Shown one piece after another: positions 9,337 through 21,227 of a DNA stretch of 41,774 nucleotides; the stretch's first letter is position 1; each line of letters begins with the position of its first letter. The DNA lies in contig NZ_QUBS01000002.1 of assembly GCF_003390925.1 (NCBI RefSeq), positions 1 to 41,774 on the forward strand, given 5' to 3'. The position numbers were made by a program, and so were the translations under genes. The DNA is from Trinickia diaoshuihuensis. GTDB lineage: Bacteria > Pseudomonadota > Gammaproteobacteria > Burkholderiales > Burkholderiaceae. The notes below the pieces were generated by a model. It was given only the letters and a program-made list of their open reading frames with translations. It searched no databases and was not told the origin of the DNA.

Positions 9337-10545
9337 ATGTCCGAGTTGTCCCGCTGCCCCCCGGCGCTCAGTACCGTTTCCGCCCCGCGCGGGACGCCGC
9401 GCCGCGCCTGGCGTTGGGGCGCGGCGCTGGCGCTAGCCGTCGCGCTGCATGGCGCGGGCTGGGTGTGGTTCGCGACGCATCGCGACGCGCTCGCGCCCGA
9501 AACGTCCAAGCCTCCCGTCGAGGTGGCGCTGTTGACAGCGCAACGGATCGCGCGCGGCGAGACCGGACATCGTCCGCCCGCGGCGCGCACCGAACCGGCG
9601 CGTGCCCGCGCGCCTCGGCACGGCCAAGCCGCGCCCGTGCTCCATGCCCTGACCCCGCCCCCCGCCGCGACCGAATCGCCGCAAGGGTCCGAATCGCCGG
9701 GCGTCAGCGAGCCCTCGGCGACTGGCCCCGCGCTCGCGGCGAGCGCGGCCGTCGGCGAGCCCACCGACGCCGCGACCCACGCCTCCGCGGGCACCGCGAA
9801 GACGGGCCCGCGATTCTCGGTCCCGCCCTCCGGGGATTTGCACTACAACACCTTTTACAACGGGGTGGAAAACGCGCCAGGCACGATCCGATGGTCAAGC
9901 GACCGCGAGGGCTATGAAATGCTCGTTTCGGTACCGCTGCCATTCGTCGGGACGTTTACCTACGAAAGCCGCGGCCGCATCGACGCCTTTGGCCTTGCAC
10001 CCGAGCACTACATCGAAAAGCGCGGCCGCCGCCCCGAGCAAGTCACGACGTTCGACCGTGCGGACAAACGCATCGGCTTCACGCGCACGAGCACGACGCT
10101 TGCGCTGCCGGACGGCGCCCAAGACCGCTTCAGCATGGTGATGCAGCTTGCAAGCCTCGTACGCGGCGATCCCGATACCTACAAACCGGGCGTCACGCGC
10201 TCGTTCTACGTGGCCGACGACGACAGCGGCGAGCTTTGGCCGATCGAGACGATCGGCGACGAATCGATTCGGACTGCCGAAGGTTTCATCGACGCCCGCC
10301 ACTTCATGAGACTGCCTCGGCATGACGGCGACAGGCGCCGCATCGACGTTTGGCTCGCCCCTTCGCTGGGCTGGCTGCCCGCCCGGATCATGCAGACGGA
10401 ACCCAACGGCTCGCAGATGGAGCTCGTCTGGCGCGGCCCCCTGCGCCCGCCGGGCGCGGAAAATGCAACATCGATGGCAAGGACACCGGATGACTCGTCC
10501 GATGCCGCGGCGCTCGAGACCGGGCCGACGCGCGAGCAGCCCTAA
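9337..10545 (+). CDS. DUF3108 protein with TonB-like membrane anchor
   Basis: A 402-residue protein. One membrane segment (about residues 23-46) is followed by a Pro/Ala-rich linker of roughly 110 residues, then a periplasmic beta-rich DUF3108 domain beginning near FNGVENAPGTIRW-type sequence and running to the C-terminus. The anchor plus Pro-rich arm resembles TonB-type architecture, though the C-terminal domain is not TonB. Function unknown; the family occurs widely in betaproteobacteria. The ATG at 9337 is preferred over the one at 9217, whose extra 40 residues are Arg-rich and place the membrane segment far from the N-terminus. An upstream start cannot be excluded. Confidence 0.75.
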   Translation: MSELSRCPPALSTVSAPRGTPRRAWRWGAALALAVALHGAGWVWFATHRDALAPETSKPPVEVALLTAQRIARGETGHRPPAARTEPARARAPRHGQAAPVLHALTPPPAATESPQGSESPGVSEPSATGPALAASAAVGEPTDAATHASAGTAKTGPRFSVPPSGDLHYNTFYNGVENAPGTIRWSSDREGYEMLVSVPLPFVGTFTYESRGRIDAFGLAPEHYIEKRGRRPEQVTTFDRADKRIGFTRTSTTLALPDGAQDRFSMVMQLASLVRGDPDTYKPGVTRSFYVADDDSGELWPIETIGDESIRTAEGFIDARHFMRLPRHDGDRRRIDVWLAPSLGWLPARIMQTEPNGSQMELVWRGPLRPPGAENATSMARTPDDSSDAAALETGPTREQP

Positions 10546-10693
10546 ACCGGCGACTCGCGCGTGCCGTTAACGCAGGTGTCGAGGCACACGGACGATCCTC
10601 GATGTTTTCCCTTGCCGCTCGAACGTTTTGCATGATTGGGGTCTAACGATTAGGTCGATGGCGCTTGAGGCTGGCGGTTGCGGTTTGGGGGCG

Positions 10694-10712
10694 AACATTT
10701 AGTTGCAATGTT
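10694..10712. repeat. short inverted repeat in the DUF3567 upstream region
   Basis: AACATT (10694-10699) and AATGTT (10707-10712) are separated by seven bases in an AT-richer patch about 110 bases before the DUF3567 gene. It may be an operator or a leader hairpin. The rest of the 277-base spacer (10546-10822) shows nothing else I can name. Confidence 0.25.
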
Positions 10713-10822
10713 CCAACCCGTTTTAAGCGTCGTTTAAGACCCACCCCTTGAAATTCCATGCAACACGCTCCAAGTACTGGGCGGAAAACGGCCAGGAGCC
10801 AATCGGAATAAGGAGTGTCGCC

Positions 10823-11080
10823 ATGCAAATGATCTACAACAGCCCCAACTATTGTGTCGTCGAGTTCGCACCGCAAGCGGGCCACCTGGCGATGAACGCA
10901 GGTGGCTACGAAATCGTAGACAAGAACACGCAGCGCGAGATCTTCATCGACGGCGCGATGGCGGCACAGTTTCGAGAGCATGTACGCAAGCTCATCGAAG
11001 AAGAGCCCACGTTAGACGAAGTAGACGAGTTCCTCGGTCAATTCGACAGTCTGATGACCCAGCCCGTGGTTCTGCACTGA
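10823..11080 (+). CDS. DUF3567 family protein
   Basis: An 85-residue acidic protein beginning MQMIYNSPNYCVVEF, which is the DUF3567 pattern, conserved in betaproteobacteria with no known function. The ATG at 10823 follows AAGGAG at 10810-10815 with seven bases between, a better start than upstream in-frame ATGs. It contains a central GGYEIVDKNTQREIFIDG segment and a helical, Glu/Asp-rich C-terminal half. No signal peptide or membrane segment. It stands alone, with its own 5' region and a strong terminator 41 bases after the stop. Confidence 0.85.
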   Translation: MQMIYNSPNYCVVEFAPQAGHLAMNAGGYEIVDKNTQREIFIDGAMAAQFREHVRKLIEEEPTLDEVDEFLGQFDSLMTQPVVLH

Positions 11081-11121
11081 CGGTTTCATAGGCCGCAAGG
11101 CGGCACGACAATCCCATCGAA

Positions 11122-11154
11122 CCCCGTCCGGCTTGCCGGGCGGGGTTTTCTTTT
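11122..11154 (+). terminator. intrinsic terminator after the DUF3567 gene
   Basis: CCCCGTCCGG at 11122-11131 pairs with CCGGGCGGGG at 11136-11145 (one G-U pair) around a four-base CTTG loop, followed by TTTTCTTTT. This is a textbook Rho-independent terminator. It separates the DUF3567 unit from the metH operon. Confidence 0.92.
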
Positions 11155-11202
11155 GCGCGTTGCTCGCCCCCGGGATCACCGGCGGGCTCAATCGGCAGCC
11201 GC

Positions 11203-11208
11203 TACAAT
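11203..11208 (+). promoter_or_regulatory. probable -10 hexamer of the metH operon
   Basis: TACAAT lies 35 bases before the first metH start, downstream of the terminator and upstream of the gene. I do not see a clear -35. No SAH, SAM or cobalamin riboswitch structure could be recognised in the roughly 90 bases between terminator and start. Confidence 0.4.
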
Positions 11209-11243
11209 GTCGGTTCCGAGATTACGCCTAGAGCCCGCCCGTC

Positions 11244-12302
11244 ATGAACCCGTCCGCCGCCGCTCCAGCCGCCCCCACGCCCTATACGCGAGGCGCCGCC
11301 TTGCCCGCGCTGCTCGCGTCGCGCATCTTGATCCTGGACGGCGCGATGGGCACGATGATCCAGCGCTACAAGCTCGACGAAGCGCGTTATCGAGGCGAAC
11401 GCTTCAAGGATTTCGGGCGCGACGTGAAGGGCAACAACGAGTTGCTCTCGCTGACGCAACCGCAGATCATCGGCGAGATCCACGAGCAGTATCTGGCCGC
11501 GGGCGCCGACATCATCGAAACGAACACGTTCGGGGCCACGTCGGTCGCGCAGGCCGATTACGGGATGGAATCGCTCGTGCGCGAGATGAATCTGGCGTCG
11601 GCGCAGCTCGCGCGCGCCGCTTGCGATAAATATTCGACGCCGGACAAGCCCCGGTTCGTCGCGGGCGCGATCGGACCGACGCCGAAGACGGCCAGTATCT
11701 CGCCCGACGTCAACGACCCGGGCGCGCGCAACATCACGTTCGACGAGTTGCGGGCGGCGTACTACGAGCAAGCGCAAGCGTTGCTGGAGGGGGGCGCCGA
11801 CCTGTTCCTCGTCGAGACCATCTTCGATACGCTCAATGCGAAGGCGGCCCTCTTCGCGTTGGACGAACTGTTCGAGAACACGGGGCAAGTGCTGCCCGTG
11901 ATGATCTCCGGCACGGTCACCGACGCCTCGGGCCGCATTTTGTCGGGGCAGACGGTCGAGGCGTTCTGGAATTCGCTGCGTCATGCGAAGCCGCTGACGT
12001 TCGGCTTGAACTGCGCGCTCGGCGCTGCGTTGATGCGTCCGTACATCGCCGAGCTGGCCAAGATTTGCGACACCTATGTGTCGTGCTATCCGAACGCGGG
12101 CTTGCCGAATCCGATGAGCGACACGGGCTTCGACGAAACGCCCGACGACACGTCGCGCCAGTTGAAGGAATTCGCGCAGGCCGGGCTCGTGAATCTCGCG
12201 GGCGGCTGCTGCGGCACGACGCCTGAACACATCGCGGCGATCGCCAAAGCGCTGAGCGGCGTGAAGCCGCGCGCGTGGGCACATTACCGCGACGCGGCTT
12301 AA
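11244..12302 (+). CDS. metH1: methionine synthase, homocysteine-binding subunit (MetH N-terminal half)
   Basis: A 352-residue protein equal to the first module of cobalamin-dependent methionine synthase, a zinc-dependent homocysteine S-methyltransferase barrel. DGAMGTMIQ is at 32-40. The zinc thiolates are Cys257 (in GLNCALG) and Cys322-Cys323 (in [10 protein letters not shown]). It ends where the folate-binding module would begin in E. coli MetH, and the remaining modules are encoded separately at 14149-16911. I recall metH being split into two adjacent genes in other Burkholderiaceae, so the split itself is probably ancestral. The unusual point is that two unrelated genes lie between the halves here. 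Confidence 0.93.
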   Translation: MNPSAAAPAAPTPYTRGAALPALLASRILILDGAMGTMIQRYKLDEARYRGERFKDFGRDVKGNNELLSLTQPQIIGEIHEQYLAAGADIIETNTFGATSVAQADYGMESLVREMNLASAQLARAACDKYSTPDKPRFVAGAIGPTPKTASISPDVNDPGARNITFDELRAAYYEQAQALLEGGADLFLVETIFDTLNAKAALFALDELFENTGQVLPVMISGTVTDASGRILSGQTVEAFWNSLRHAKPLTFGLNCALGAALMRPYIAELAKICDTYVSCYPNAGLPNPMSDTGFDETPDDTSRQLKEFAQAGLVNLAGGCCGTTPEHIAAIAKALSGVKPRAWAHYRDAA

Positions 12303-14148
12303 CTGGCCCCCGCCATTTGGACTGCGATCATGCCAGCGATCAACAAACTGACCATCGAGGGGTACAAGTCGATCCGAGCATTGCGTGATCTGGAGTTGCG
12401 CAACTTGAACGTTCTGATCGGGGCGAATGGAGCCGGGAAATCGAATTTCATCGGCTTCTTCCGCATGCTCGCAGAGATGTTCAGCGAGCGGTTGCAGATG
12501 CATGTCCAATTGCGCGGCGGGCCGGATGCGCTTCTTTACTATGGCCGCAAAACGACGGACCGCATCGTCGCTGAGTTCGAGTTCGATCAATCCGAGGTGT
12601 CAGAGGGTGAAGCCGCGGTCCAAGCGGACCGCTATCGATTCGAGCTGGAGCCTACGACCGACCATCGTCTGGTTTTCGGGCAAGAGATCGTCTGGGATAA
12701 CCGGTGGCAGCACTCGCAGTCGCGGCCGATAACCTTTGGCGCGTCGCATCCCGAGTCGCAACTAGCCCGCCACCTCGACGCGGGTACCGCCAACCCTGCG
12801 ACGGCTCGCTTTCTGCAGGAAATCGTCCACCCGCTCAACCGCCTGCGCGTCTACCACTTCCACGACACTAGCGATTCCGCGAAGGTCAAGCAAATACACG
12901 CGACTAACGACACGCTCCGCTTGAAAGAGGATGGAGCGAATCTAGCGGCGTGGCTCCGCATGCTGCGCGAGAACCATATTGCCAGCTACCGCGCGATCGT
13001 GGCGGCCATTCGGCTCGTGGCGCCGTTCTTCGACGACTTCGTCTACCGAGCGAGTGAAACGGCGGATGTGCAGCTCGAATGGACCGAGCGGCGCGACCCC
13101 GACACACCGCTTAAGGCGCATGCCCTATCGGACGGCACCCTACGATTTATCTGTCTGTGCACCCTTTTGCTCCAGCCGTGGGAGCTAATGCCGCCGGTGA
13201 TCTTACTGGACGAGCCGGAATTGGGCTTGCACCCCTATGCGATAAACGTCCTCGCCGATCTCTTGCAACGTGCCGCGGAGCACAAGCAATTGATCATCGC
13301 CACGCAATCGGTCGAGCTCATCAACTGCCTCAGCGTCGAAGACTTGATTGTCGTCGATCGAAGAGACAACGCCTCGGAGTTTCGCCGGCTCGACCCGGAT
13401 GAGTTCAAAACCTGGCTGGGCGACTACTCACTGGGCGAGCTTTGGAAGCAAAATGTCCTCGGCGGGAGACCGGCCTAATGATCGCGCTGATCGTCGTCGG
13501 GGAAGGGCAGACCGAAGAAACGTTTGTTAGGAGCGTATTGGCGCCCGCGCTCGGTCGACTCGACATCTTCGTCGAGCCTCGATTGATCAAGACGTCGGGT
13601 ACGGCAAGCGGGGGGGCGCTCAACCTTGCCCGCGTGCGGCAACAGTTGAAGAGTACCCTTGCGCAACGGACGAACACTTACGTCACCAGCTTTTTCGATC
13701 TCTACGGGTTGGACACGAGCTTTCCCGGAGTGAAAGAAAGCCGCGGGCGGCCTCCCACCGAACGAGCGTCGCAAATCGAAGCCTTGCTGGCGGACGACGT
13801 TATCGCAGCGTCGCAGTGTCGCCGCGAACGCTTCATTCCCCACATCCAGCCGCACGAATTCGAAGCAATCCTGTTTTCCAACGTGAGCCGTTTTAGCGAA
13901 ACAGAGGCGGCGTGGGCTCACCATCAAGACGAACTCTCGGCCGTTCAGGCGAGGTTTCCAACACCGGAACATATCAATGATTCTCCCGAGACGGCTCCAT
14001 CCAAGCTGCTCGCGCGCATATTGAAGCCGCGGTACCGGAAAACACTGCACGGCCCCGATCTCGCAAACCGCATCGGCCTAGACGAAATCCGCGAGAAATG
14101 CCCGCACTTCCGGCAATGGTTCGAGCGCATCAGCAGCCTCGAGCCGCT
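12303..14148 (+). other. two-gene ATPase/DUF4276 cassette inserted between the metH halves
   Basis: This 1.85-kb block separates two genes whose products must work as one enzyme. Three 60-base lines I counted inside it are 57, 57 and 52% G+C, against 60 and 73% in single lines from metH2 and argS. Both its genes point with the operon. It starts 27 bases after the first half's stop with no promoter or terminator. The last gene's stop overlaps an ATG of the second half. I found no transposase, integrase, inverted terminal repeats or target-site duplication, so how it arrived is unknown. Confidence 0.7.
12330..13478 (+). CDS. AAA family (SMC/RecF-like) ATPase of a putative defence pair
   Basis: A 382-residue ABC/SMC-type ATPase. 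It opens with the typical KLTIEGYKSIR strand-helix, Walker A GANGAGKSN at 31-39, a degenerate signature-like LSDGTLRF near 265-272, Walker B ILLDEPE near 291-297 followed by LGLHP, and an IIATQS switch strand near 321-326. There is no long coiled coil, so it is the short AAA_21-like class rather than a true SMC. In this class the ATPase commonly partners a nuclease-like protein (OLD, PARIS, Abi and Rlo types). The start lacks a clear ribosome site. The stop overlaps the next gene's ATG (TAATG), so both proteins are made together. Confidence 0.9.
   Translation: MPAINKLTIEGYKSIRALRDLELRNLNVLIGANGAGKSNFIGFFRMLAEMFSERLQMHVQLRGGPDALLYYGRKTTDRIVAEFEFDQSEVSEGEAAVQADRYRFELEPTTDHRLVFGQEIVWDNRWQHSQSRPITFGASHPESQLARHLDAGTANPATARFLQEIVHPLNRLRVYHFHDTSDSAKVKQIHATNDTLRLKEDGANLAAWLRMLRENHIASYRAIVAAIRLVAPFFDDFVYRASETADVQLEWTERRDPDTPLKAHALSDGTLRFICLCTLLLQPWELMPPVILLDEPELGLHPYAINVLADLLQRAAEHKQLIIATQSVELINCLSVEDLIVVDRRDNASEFRRLDPDEFKTWLGDYSLGELWKQNVLGGRPA

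Positions 14149-14152
<4 letters not shown>
13478..14152 (+). CDS. DUF4276 protein, TOPRIM-like putative effector
   Basis: A 224-residue protein of the DUF4276 type. The N-terminus is a beta strand running into GEGQTEE (residues 8-14), like the first acidic motif of TOPRIM folds. FFDLYGLD near 71-78 follows a strand and could supply the second acidic motif, and [10 protein letters not shown] near 123-132 is a third conserved acidic segment. TOPRIM-type partners of AAA ATPases act as nucleases or nucleotide-cleaving effectors in several phage-defence systems; activity here is inferred only. The ATG at 13478 overlaps the ATPase stop. Its own stop (14150-14152) overlaps the ATG at 14149 of the second metH half. 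Confidence 0.87.
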
Positions 14153-16911
<2,759 letters not shown>

Positions 16912-16960
16912 TCGACGGCGCGCGGCAATCGCGGAGCGCGCCCGCGGTCCGCACAAAAGG

Positions 16961-17000
16961 AAGAGCCCGGTTCACGCGAGCAAGCGTGAACCGGGCTCTT
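16961..17000. terminator. bidirectional terminator between metH and the DUF1840 gene
   Basis: AAGAGCCCGGTTCACGC at 16961-16977 has its exact complement at 16984-17000, giving a 17-bp stem with a six-base loop. The rightward side ends in a short T-run, and the leftward side is followed by TTCC then TTTT. It lies between two convergent genes and can stop transcription from both. Confidence 0.9.
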
Positions 17001-17057
17001 TGTTCCGACTATTGCGGCTACGCTTGCCGCACGGCGGTCCGGCCTGGACGAGGCCGC

Positions 17058-17384
17058 TCAAACACCCCAAAGGACGTCGGCGTTTTCGCGATGCGCTTCG
17101 CGCAGCATGTCGAGGAACGGGAAAGCGCGCTGGGCGAGGCCGATCGGCAACTCGTGCGGCTCATGTCCCTCTTCCCCTTCATGGAAATGCCCTTCGTGTT
17201 CGGCAATCTCCCGCTTGTCCGTCACGATCGCCGCCTCTAGCTTCGAAATCGCCTCGGGCAACTCGGCGTGCGTAATCACGCCGCGCGCGCCCAATTGCTT
17301 GCCGACGATGCCGACCAGATACTGCGCCAGATTTTCAAGCATGACGACATCCGGCGCCGCACGACATTTAAATGTAATCAACAT
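17058..17384 (-). CDS. DUF1840 family protein
   Basis: A 108-residue protein beginning MLITFKCRAAPDVVML, the DUF1840 pattern. The family is small, cytoplasmic, found mainly in betaproteobacteria and of unknown function. A central His/Glu-rich stretch (about residues 62-78, with HEGHFHEGEEGHEPHE) could bind metal ions, but this is a guess from composition. It is transcribed divergently from argS, with a palindrome between them that overlaps candidate -10 elements on both strands. The hairpin terminator lies downstream of its stop. Confidence 0.87.
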   Translation of the reverse strand: MLITFKCRAAPDVVMLENLAQYLVGIVGKQLGARGVITHAELPEAISKLEAAIVTDKREIAEHEGHFHEGEEGHEPHELPIGLAQRAFPFLDMLREAHRENADVLWGV

Positions 17385-17504
17385 GATGGACCCGTTTCCT
17401 TCGTTTTGTTTACCACGCCTGACAGCGCCATGACAGTGCTTGCTCCCGGCTGCGCGGCCGGCGCAAAGCGATAGCGGCCACGTCCCCGGTGGCGGGGCGC
17501 CTCA

Positions 17505-17531
17505 TTGAGACATATTAGCACCTGCTAAAAT
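17505..17531. promoter_or_regulatory. palindromic operator overlapping divergent -10 elements (argS / DUF1840)
   Basis: TTAGCA-CC-TGCTAA at 17515-17528 is a perfect 6+6 palindrome. On the plus strand, TTGAGA (17505-17510) and TAAAAT (17526-17531), with 15 bases between, could form the argS promoter. On the minus strand, TAATAT (complement of 17512-17517) is a good -10 for the DUF1840 gene. A protein bound at the palindrome would cover both. The regulator is unknown. Confidence 0.45.
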
Positions 17532-17659
17532 CCGGCTAGAGATAAACGCGCGCGTTCGCGCCGCGCTTGCGCGAAGATGGCGAGCCCGCCGGCTCGCGCT
17601 TCCCGCCAACCCCTTGCGTCCGCGCCGCGGATCGCTCAAGCCGACCGTACCGAAACAGC

Positions 17660-19435
17660 ATGCTGCCCGCACATAAACAAAATCTCGAAGCCTTGCTCGC
17701 CGCGAGCGTGAAGCAAGTCGTCACCGAATCGAACGGCGATGCCGCCGTCACGCCCGCGATCGCGCTCGAACGCCCGAAGGCGGCCGCGCACGGCGATGTC
17801 GCCTGCAACGTCGCCATGCAGCTTGCCAAGCCGCTGCAGAAAAACCCGCGCGAACTCGCTCAGCGCATCGTCGATACGCTGCTCGGGCAGCCGGCCGCCA
17901 AGGACCTCATCGACGCCGCCGAGATTGCCGGTCCCGGCTTCATCAACCTGCGGCTCACGTCGAAGGCGAAGCAGGCCGTCGTCGGCGCAGTCATCGCCGA
18001 GGGCGCCGGCTTCGGCCGGTCGACGCACGGCGCCGGCAAGCGCGTGCTCGTCGAATTCGTCTCGGCCAATCCCACCGGGCCGCTACATCTGGGCCATGGC
18101 CGGCAAGCGGCGCTCGGCGACGCGCTCGCGAACGTCCTCGCGAGTCAAGGCTACGGCGTTCACCGCGAGTTCTACTACAACGACGCCGGCGCGCAGATCC
18201 ATAACCTGGCCGTCTCCACGCAAGCGCGCGCGAGGGGGTTCAAGCCCGGCGATGCGCTCTGGCCCGAGGCGGCGTACAACGGCGAATACATCGCCGACAT
18301 CGCCTGCGACTACCTGAACGGCGAGACCGTGGCGGCCAAGGACGGCGAGCCCGTCAAAGGCAAGGGCGACATCGACGATCTCGACGCGATCCGCAAATTC
18401 GCCGTGGCCTATTTGCGTCACGAGCAAGACATGGATTTGCAGGCCTTCGGCGTGAAGTTCGATCGCTACTACCTCGAATCGTCGCTATATTCGGAAGGGC
18501 GCGTGGCGAAGACCGTCGACGCGCTCGTCGCCGCGGGCAAGACGTTCGAGCAAGACGGCGCGCTGTGGCTGCGCACGACCGAATACGGCGACGACAAAGA
18601 CCGCGTGATGCGCAAATCGGACGGCACCTATACGTATTTCCTGCCCGATGTCGCCTATCACGTCACGAAGTGGGAACGCGGCTTCGAGAAGGTCATCAAC
18701 GTGCAGGGCTCGGACCACCACGGCACGGTCGCGCGCGTGCGCGCGGGCCTGCAGGCGCTCGGCATCGGCATCCCGAAGGGCTACCCCGACTACGTTCTCC
18801 ACAAGATGGTGACCGTCATGCGCGACGGCCAGGAAGTGAAGATTTCCAAGCGCGCCGGCAGCTACGTCACCGTGCGCGATTTGATCGAATGGTCTGGCGG
18901 CGCCGCGCCGGGTCAAGAAACCGCTCCCGATCTGCTCGACGAAGCGACGATTCAGCGCGGGCGCGATGCGGTGCGGTTCTTCCTGATCTCGCGCAAGGCC
19001 GACACCGAATTCGTCTTCGACGTCGATCTCGCGCTGAAGCAAAACGACGAGAACCCGGTCTATTACGTCCAATACGCGCACGCGCGGATCTGCTCGATCC
19101 TCGCCGAATGGAAGACGCGTTACGCCGGCGACGAGGCGGCGCTGCCGCAAGCGGACGTCTCCGTGCTGACGAGCGCGCGGGCCATGTCGCTCATGCATAA
19201 GCTGGCGGAATACCCCGACATGCTGACGCATGCGGCGTCGGAACTCGCGCCGCATGCGATCGCGTTCTATCTGCGCGAACTCGCGAGCGAATTTCACTCG
19301 TTCTACAATGCCGAGCGCGTGCTGGTCGACTCTCAAGCGGAGCGCGACGCCCGCATCGCGCTGCTCGCGGCGACGCGCCAAGTGCTCGCCAACGGCCTCG
19401 CGATCATCGGGGTGTCCTCTCCCGCCAAGATGTAA
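17660..19435 (+). CDS. argS: arginyl-tRNA synthetase
   Basis: A 591-residue class I tRNA synthetase that charges tRNA-Arg in the cytoplasm. Seen in order: an N-terminal Add-1 domain of about 115 residues that contacts the tRNA D-loop, the HIGH-type motif HLGH at 143-146 within [10 protein letters not shown], the KMSKS-type motif KISK at 394-397 (arginine enzymes often vary here), and a helical anticodon-binding DALR domain ending with the stop at 19435. The ATG at 17660 ([13 protein letters not shown]) is chosen; the open frame upstream is Arg/Pro-rich and unlike the family. Confidence 0.97.
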   Translation: MLPAHKQNLEALLAASVKQVVTESNGDAAVTPAIALERPKAAAHGDVACNVAMQLAKPLQKNPRELAQRIVDTLLGQPAAKDLIDAAEIAGPGFINLRLTSKAKQAVVGAVIAEGAGFGRSTHGAGKRVLVEFVSANPTGPLHLGHGRQAALGDALANVLASQGYGVHREFYYNDAGAQIHNLAVSTQARARGFKPGDALWPEAAYNGEYIADIACDYLNGETVAAKDGEPVKGKGDIDDLDAIRKFAVAYLRHEQDMDLQAFGVKFDRYYLESSLYSEGRVAKTVDALVAAGKTFEQDGALWLRTTEYGDDKDRVMRKSDGTYTYFLPDVAYHVTKWERGFEKVINVQGSDHHGTVARVRAGLQALGIGIPKGYPDYVLHKMVTVMRDGQEVKISKRAGSYVTVRDLIEWSGGAAPGQETAPDLLDEATIQRGRDAVRFFLISRKADTEFVFDVDLALKQNDENPVYYVQYAHARICSILAEWKTRYAGDEAALPQADVSVLTSARAMSLMHKLAEYPDMLTHAASELAPHAIAFYLRELASEFHSFYNAERVLVDSQAERDARIALLAATRQVLANGLAIIGVSSPAKM

Positions 19436-19476
19436 AGCATCGCGCGCGTTCACCGCGCGCCGCCGCGCGCCATCGC

Positions 19477-19482
19477 TATAAT
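19477..19482 (+). promoter_or_regulatory. -10 hexamer upstream of the SPOR gene
   Basis: A consensus TATAAT lies about 80 bases before the SPOR-protein start and just after the argS stop. The upstream -35 region is extremely GC-rich; the only TTCACC-like hexamer (19449-19454) is 22 bases away, so the promoter would rest mostly on its -10. Confidence 0.4.
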
Positions 19483-19563
19483 CGGTGGCCGCCCTTCTCG
19501 CGGCCTGACGCACGGCATGCGCCGGTGCCGCCCTCCGGGCTTCTTTCGCAGGTGATTCAGATA

Positions 19564-20442
19564 ATGGCAAAACCGAGCCGTACCGCGCCACGCAGCACGT
19601 CCCCGAAGGGGAAGCAGAACGCCGATGCCCAACCTGCGCGCGCGCGGGGCCGAGGCGCCGCCTCGGGCGCGGGCAAGCAAAGCGGAAGCACGTTCCTCGG
19701 CATCGTGCTGGGCTTGATCGTCGGCCTGGCGATCGCCGTGGTCGTGGCGCTCTATATCACGCGCGCACCCACGCCGTTCGTGGCCAAGGTCGCGCCGGGC
19801 GGTGCGTCCGAGACAGGGACGATCGAACAGCAATACGATCCGAATCGGGCGCTGCAAGGTAAGTCGCCGGGACAACCCGTGCCGCAGGCGGCGCAACAAA
19901 CGCCTCCGCCGAACACGGCGCCGGGCCAATCGTCGGGGCAGCCGGCCACGCCGGCGCAAGCGCCCGGTTTGCTGCAAGAGCCGCAAATCGTCGAGGTACC
20001 GTCGACGAACGGTGCGTCGAGTGCGGCACCCAACGCGGCGAGCGCACCGGCGCAACAGCAACCGGCTCAAGCGAACGCGCAGAAGAAGCCCGCGCAGCCG
20101 GCCAACGTGCCGCCCGCCGCCACGCAGAACGCGAACAACGCTAATACCGCCAATAACGCGGCGCATCCGGCCGCCGGCGCGTCGGCCGGCGCGAACGACG
20201 CCAATACCGGCTACTTCCTGCAGGTCGGCGCTTATAAAACCGCCGCCGACGCCGAGCAGCAGCGCGCGCGCCTGGCGTTCCAGGGCTTCGAGTCGAAGGT
20301 GTCGCAGCGCGATGCCGGCGGGGTAACGTATTTCCGCGTCCGCATCGGCCCGTTCTCCAAATTCGACGACATGAACGCGACGCGTCAACGTCTGTCCGAT
20401 GCGGGCATCGACACGGCCGTGATTCGCTTTACCAAGCAGTAA
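19564..20442 (+). CDS. SPOR-domain membrane protein (FtsN-like)
   Basis: A 292-residue bitopic inner-membrane protein. A basic cytoplasmic N-terminus (about 1-41) is followed by one membrane segment (about 43-66), then a long Pro/Gln/Asn/Ala-rich periplasmic linker (about 75-210) and a C-terminal SPOR domain from about 216, starting GYFLQVGAYK. SPOR domains bind peptidoglycan stripped of stem peptides at the septum, and this layout is that of FtsN-like division proteins. The linker is low-complexity. The ATG at 19564 was chosen because the preceding open frame has no ribosome site. It lies between argS and dsbA, an order I recall in Burkholderiaceae. Confidence 0.9.
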   Translation: MAKPSRTAPRSTSPKGKQNADAQPARARGRGAASGAGKQSGSTFLGIVLGLIVGLAIAVVVALYITRAPTPFVAKVAPGGASETGTIEQQYDPNRALQGKSPGQPVPQAAQQTPPPNTAPGQSSGQPATPAQAPGLLQEPQIVEVPSTNGASSAAPNAASAPAQQQPAQANAQKKPAQPANVPPAATQNANNANTANNAAHPAAGASAGANDANTGYFLQVGAYKTAADAEQQRARLAFQGFESKVSQRDAGGVTYFRVRIGPFSKFDDMNATRQRLSDAGIDTAVIRFTKQ

Positions 20443-20579
20443 CCCATAGGCGGCGATGCGCCGTTCCCCAATGAACCATGCGGGGACGGCGTGAGTCTGA
20501 TTCGGCAGATGTTTGCAGCGAGCGAGCTGCCCTTGTACCGGCATCGACGCGCCCCGTTCATCGTACCCACGAGCCCAAA

Positions 20580-21227
20580 ATGAAAAAACTGATCCGTACG
20601 CTGTTGTTTTCCGTCAGCCTGGCCGTTATCGGCGCGGGCGTCGCGCAAGCGTCTCCGTCCGCGCCCGTCGCCGGAAAGGACTATACGGTCCTGAAGACGC
20701 CGCAACCGGTCGATGCGCCGGCCGGCAAGATCGAAGTCATCGAATTCATGTGGTACGGCTGCCCGCACTGCAACGAATTCGACCCGTACCTCGAGAAATG
20801 GGTCAAGGCGCTGCCGGCGGATGTCGTGTTCAAGCGCGTACCGGTCGCCTTTCGCGACGATTTCATCCCGCATTCGAAGCTCCTTCACGCGGTCGATGCG
20901 CTGGGCCTCGTGCAGCAACTGACGCCCGCGATCTTCCATGAAATTCACGTCAACAAGAACTACCTGCTGACGCCGGAAGATCAGGCGAAATTCCTGGCCA
21001 CGCAGGGCGTCGATACGAAGAAGTTCCTGGCCGCCTACAACTCGTTCTCGACGCAGTCCGAGTTGAACCGCGATAAGCAGATGATTCAGGACTACAAGAT
21101 CGACGGCGTCCCGACGCTGGCCATCCAAGGGAAATACGAAACGGGCCCCGCGGCGACCGACAGCCTGGCCGGCACGATCCAAGTACTCGACTACCTCGTG
21201 GCGCAAGTGCGCGCGAAGAAGATGTAA
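20580..21227 (+). CDS. dsbA: periplasmic thiol:disulfide oxidoreductase DsbA
   Basis: A 215-residue exported protein with a signal peptide (about 1-24, ending near AQA) and a thioredoxin fold with the active site CPHC at 61-64 and the cis-proline loop DGVPT near residue 178. It introduces disulfide bonds into proteins entering the periplasm and is reoxidised by DsbB, which is not in this window. It has the inserted helical domain expected of DsbA. The ATG at 20580 begins the signal peptide; the upstream extension of the open frame is not needed. Its stop overlaps the next gene's start (TAATG). Confidence 0.95.
   Translation: MKKLIRTLLFSVSLAVIGAGVAQASPSAPVAGKDYTVLKTPQPVDAPAGKIEVIEFMWYGCPHCNEFDPYLEKWVKALPADVVFKRVPVAFRDDFIPHSKLLHAVDALGLVQQLTPAIFHEIHVNKNYLLTPEDQAKFLATQGVDTKKFLAAYNSFSTQSELNRDKQMIQDYKIDGVPTLAIQGKYETGPAATDSLAGTIQVLDYLVAQVRAKKM

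Noticed and set aside
11155-11243. SAH, SAM or cobalamin riboswitch upstream of metH
   Set aside because: The roughly 90-base leader shows neither the conserved cores of these riboswitches nor a matching stem set; only a -10 element is visible.
12303-14148. Transposon or integron boundaries around the metH cassette
   Set aside because: I looked for terminal inverted repeats, short direct repeats at both junctions, and integrase or transposase genes, and saw none; so it is labelled as an insertion without a named mobile element.
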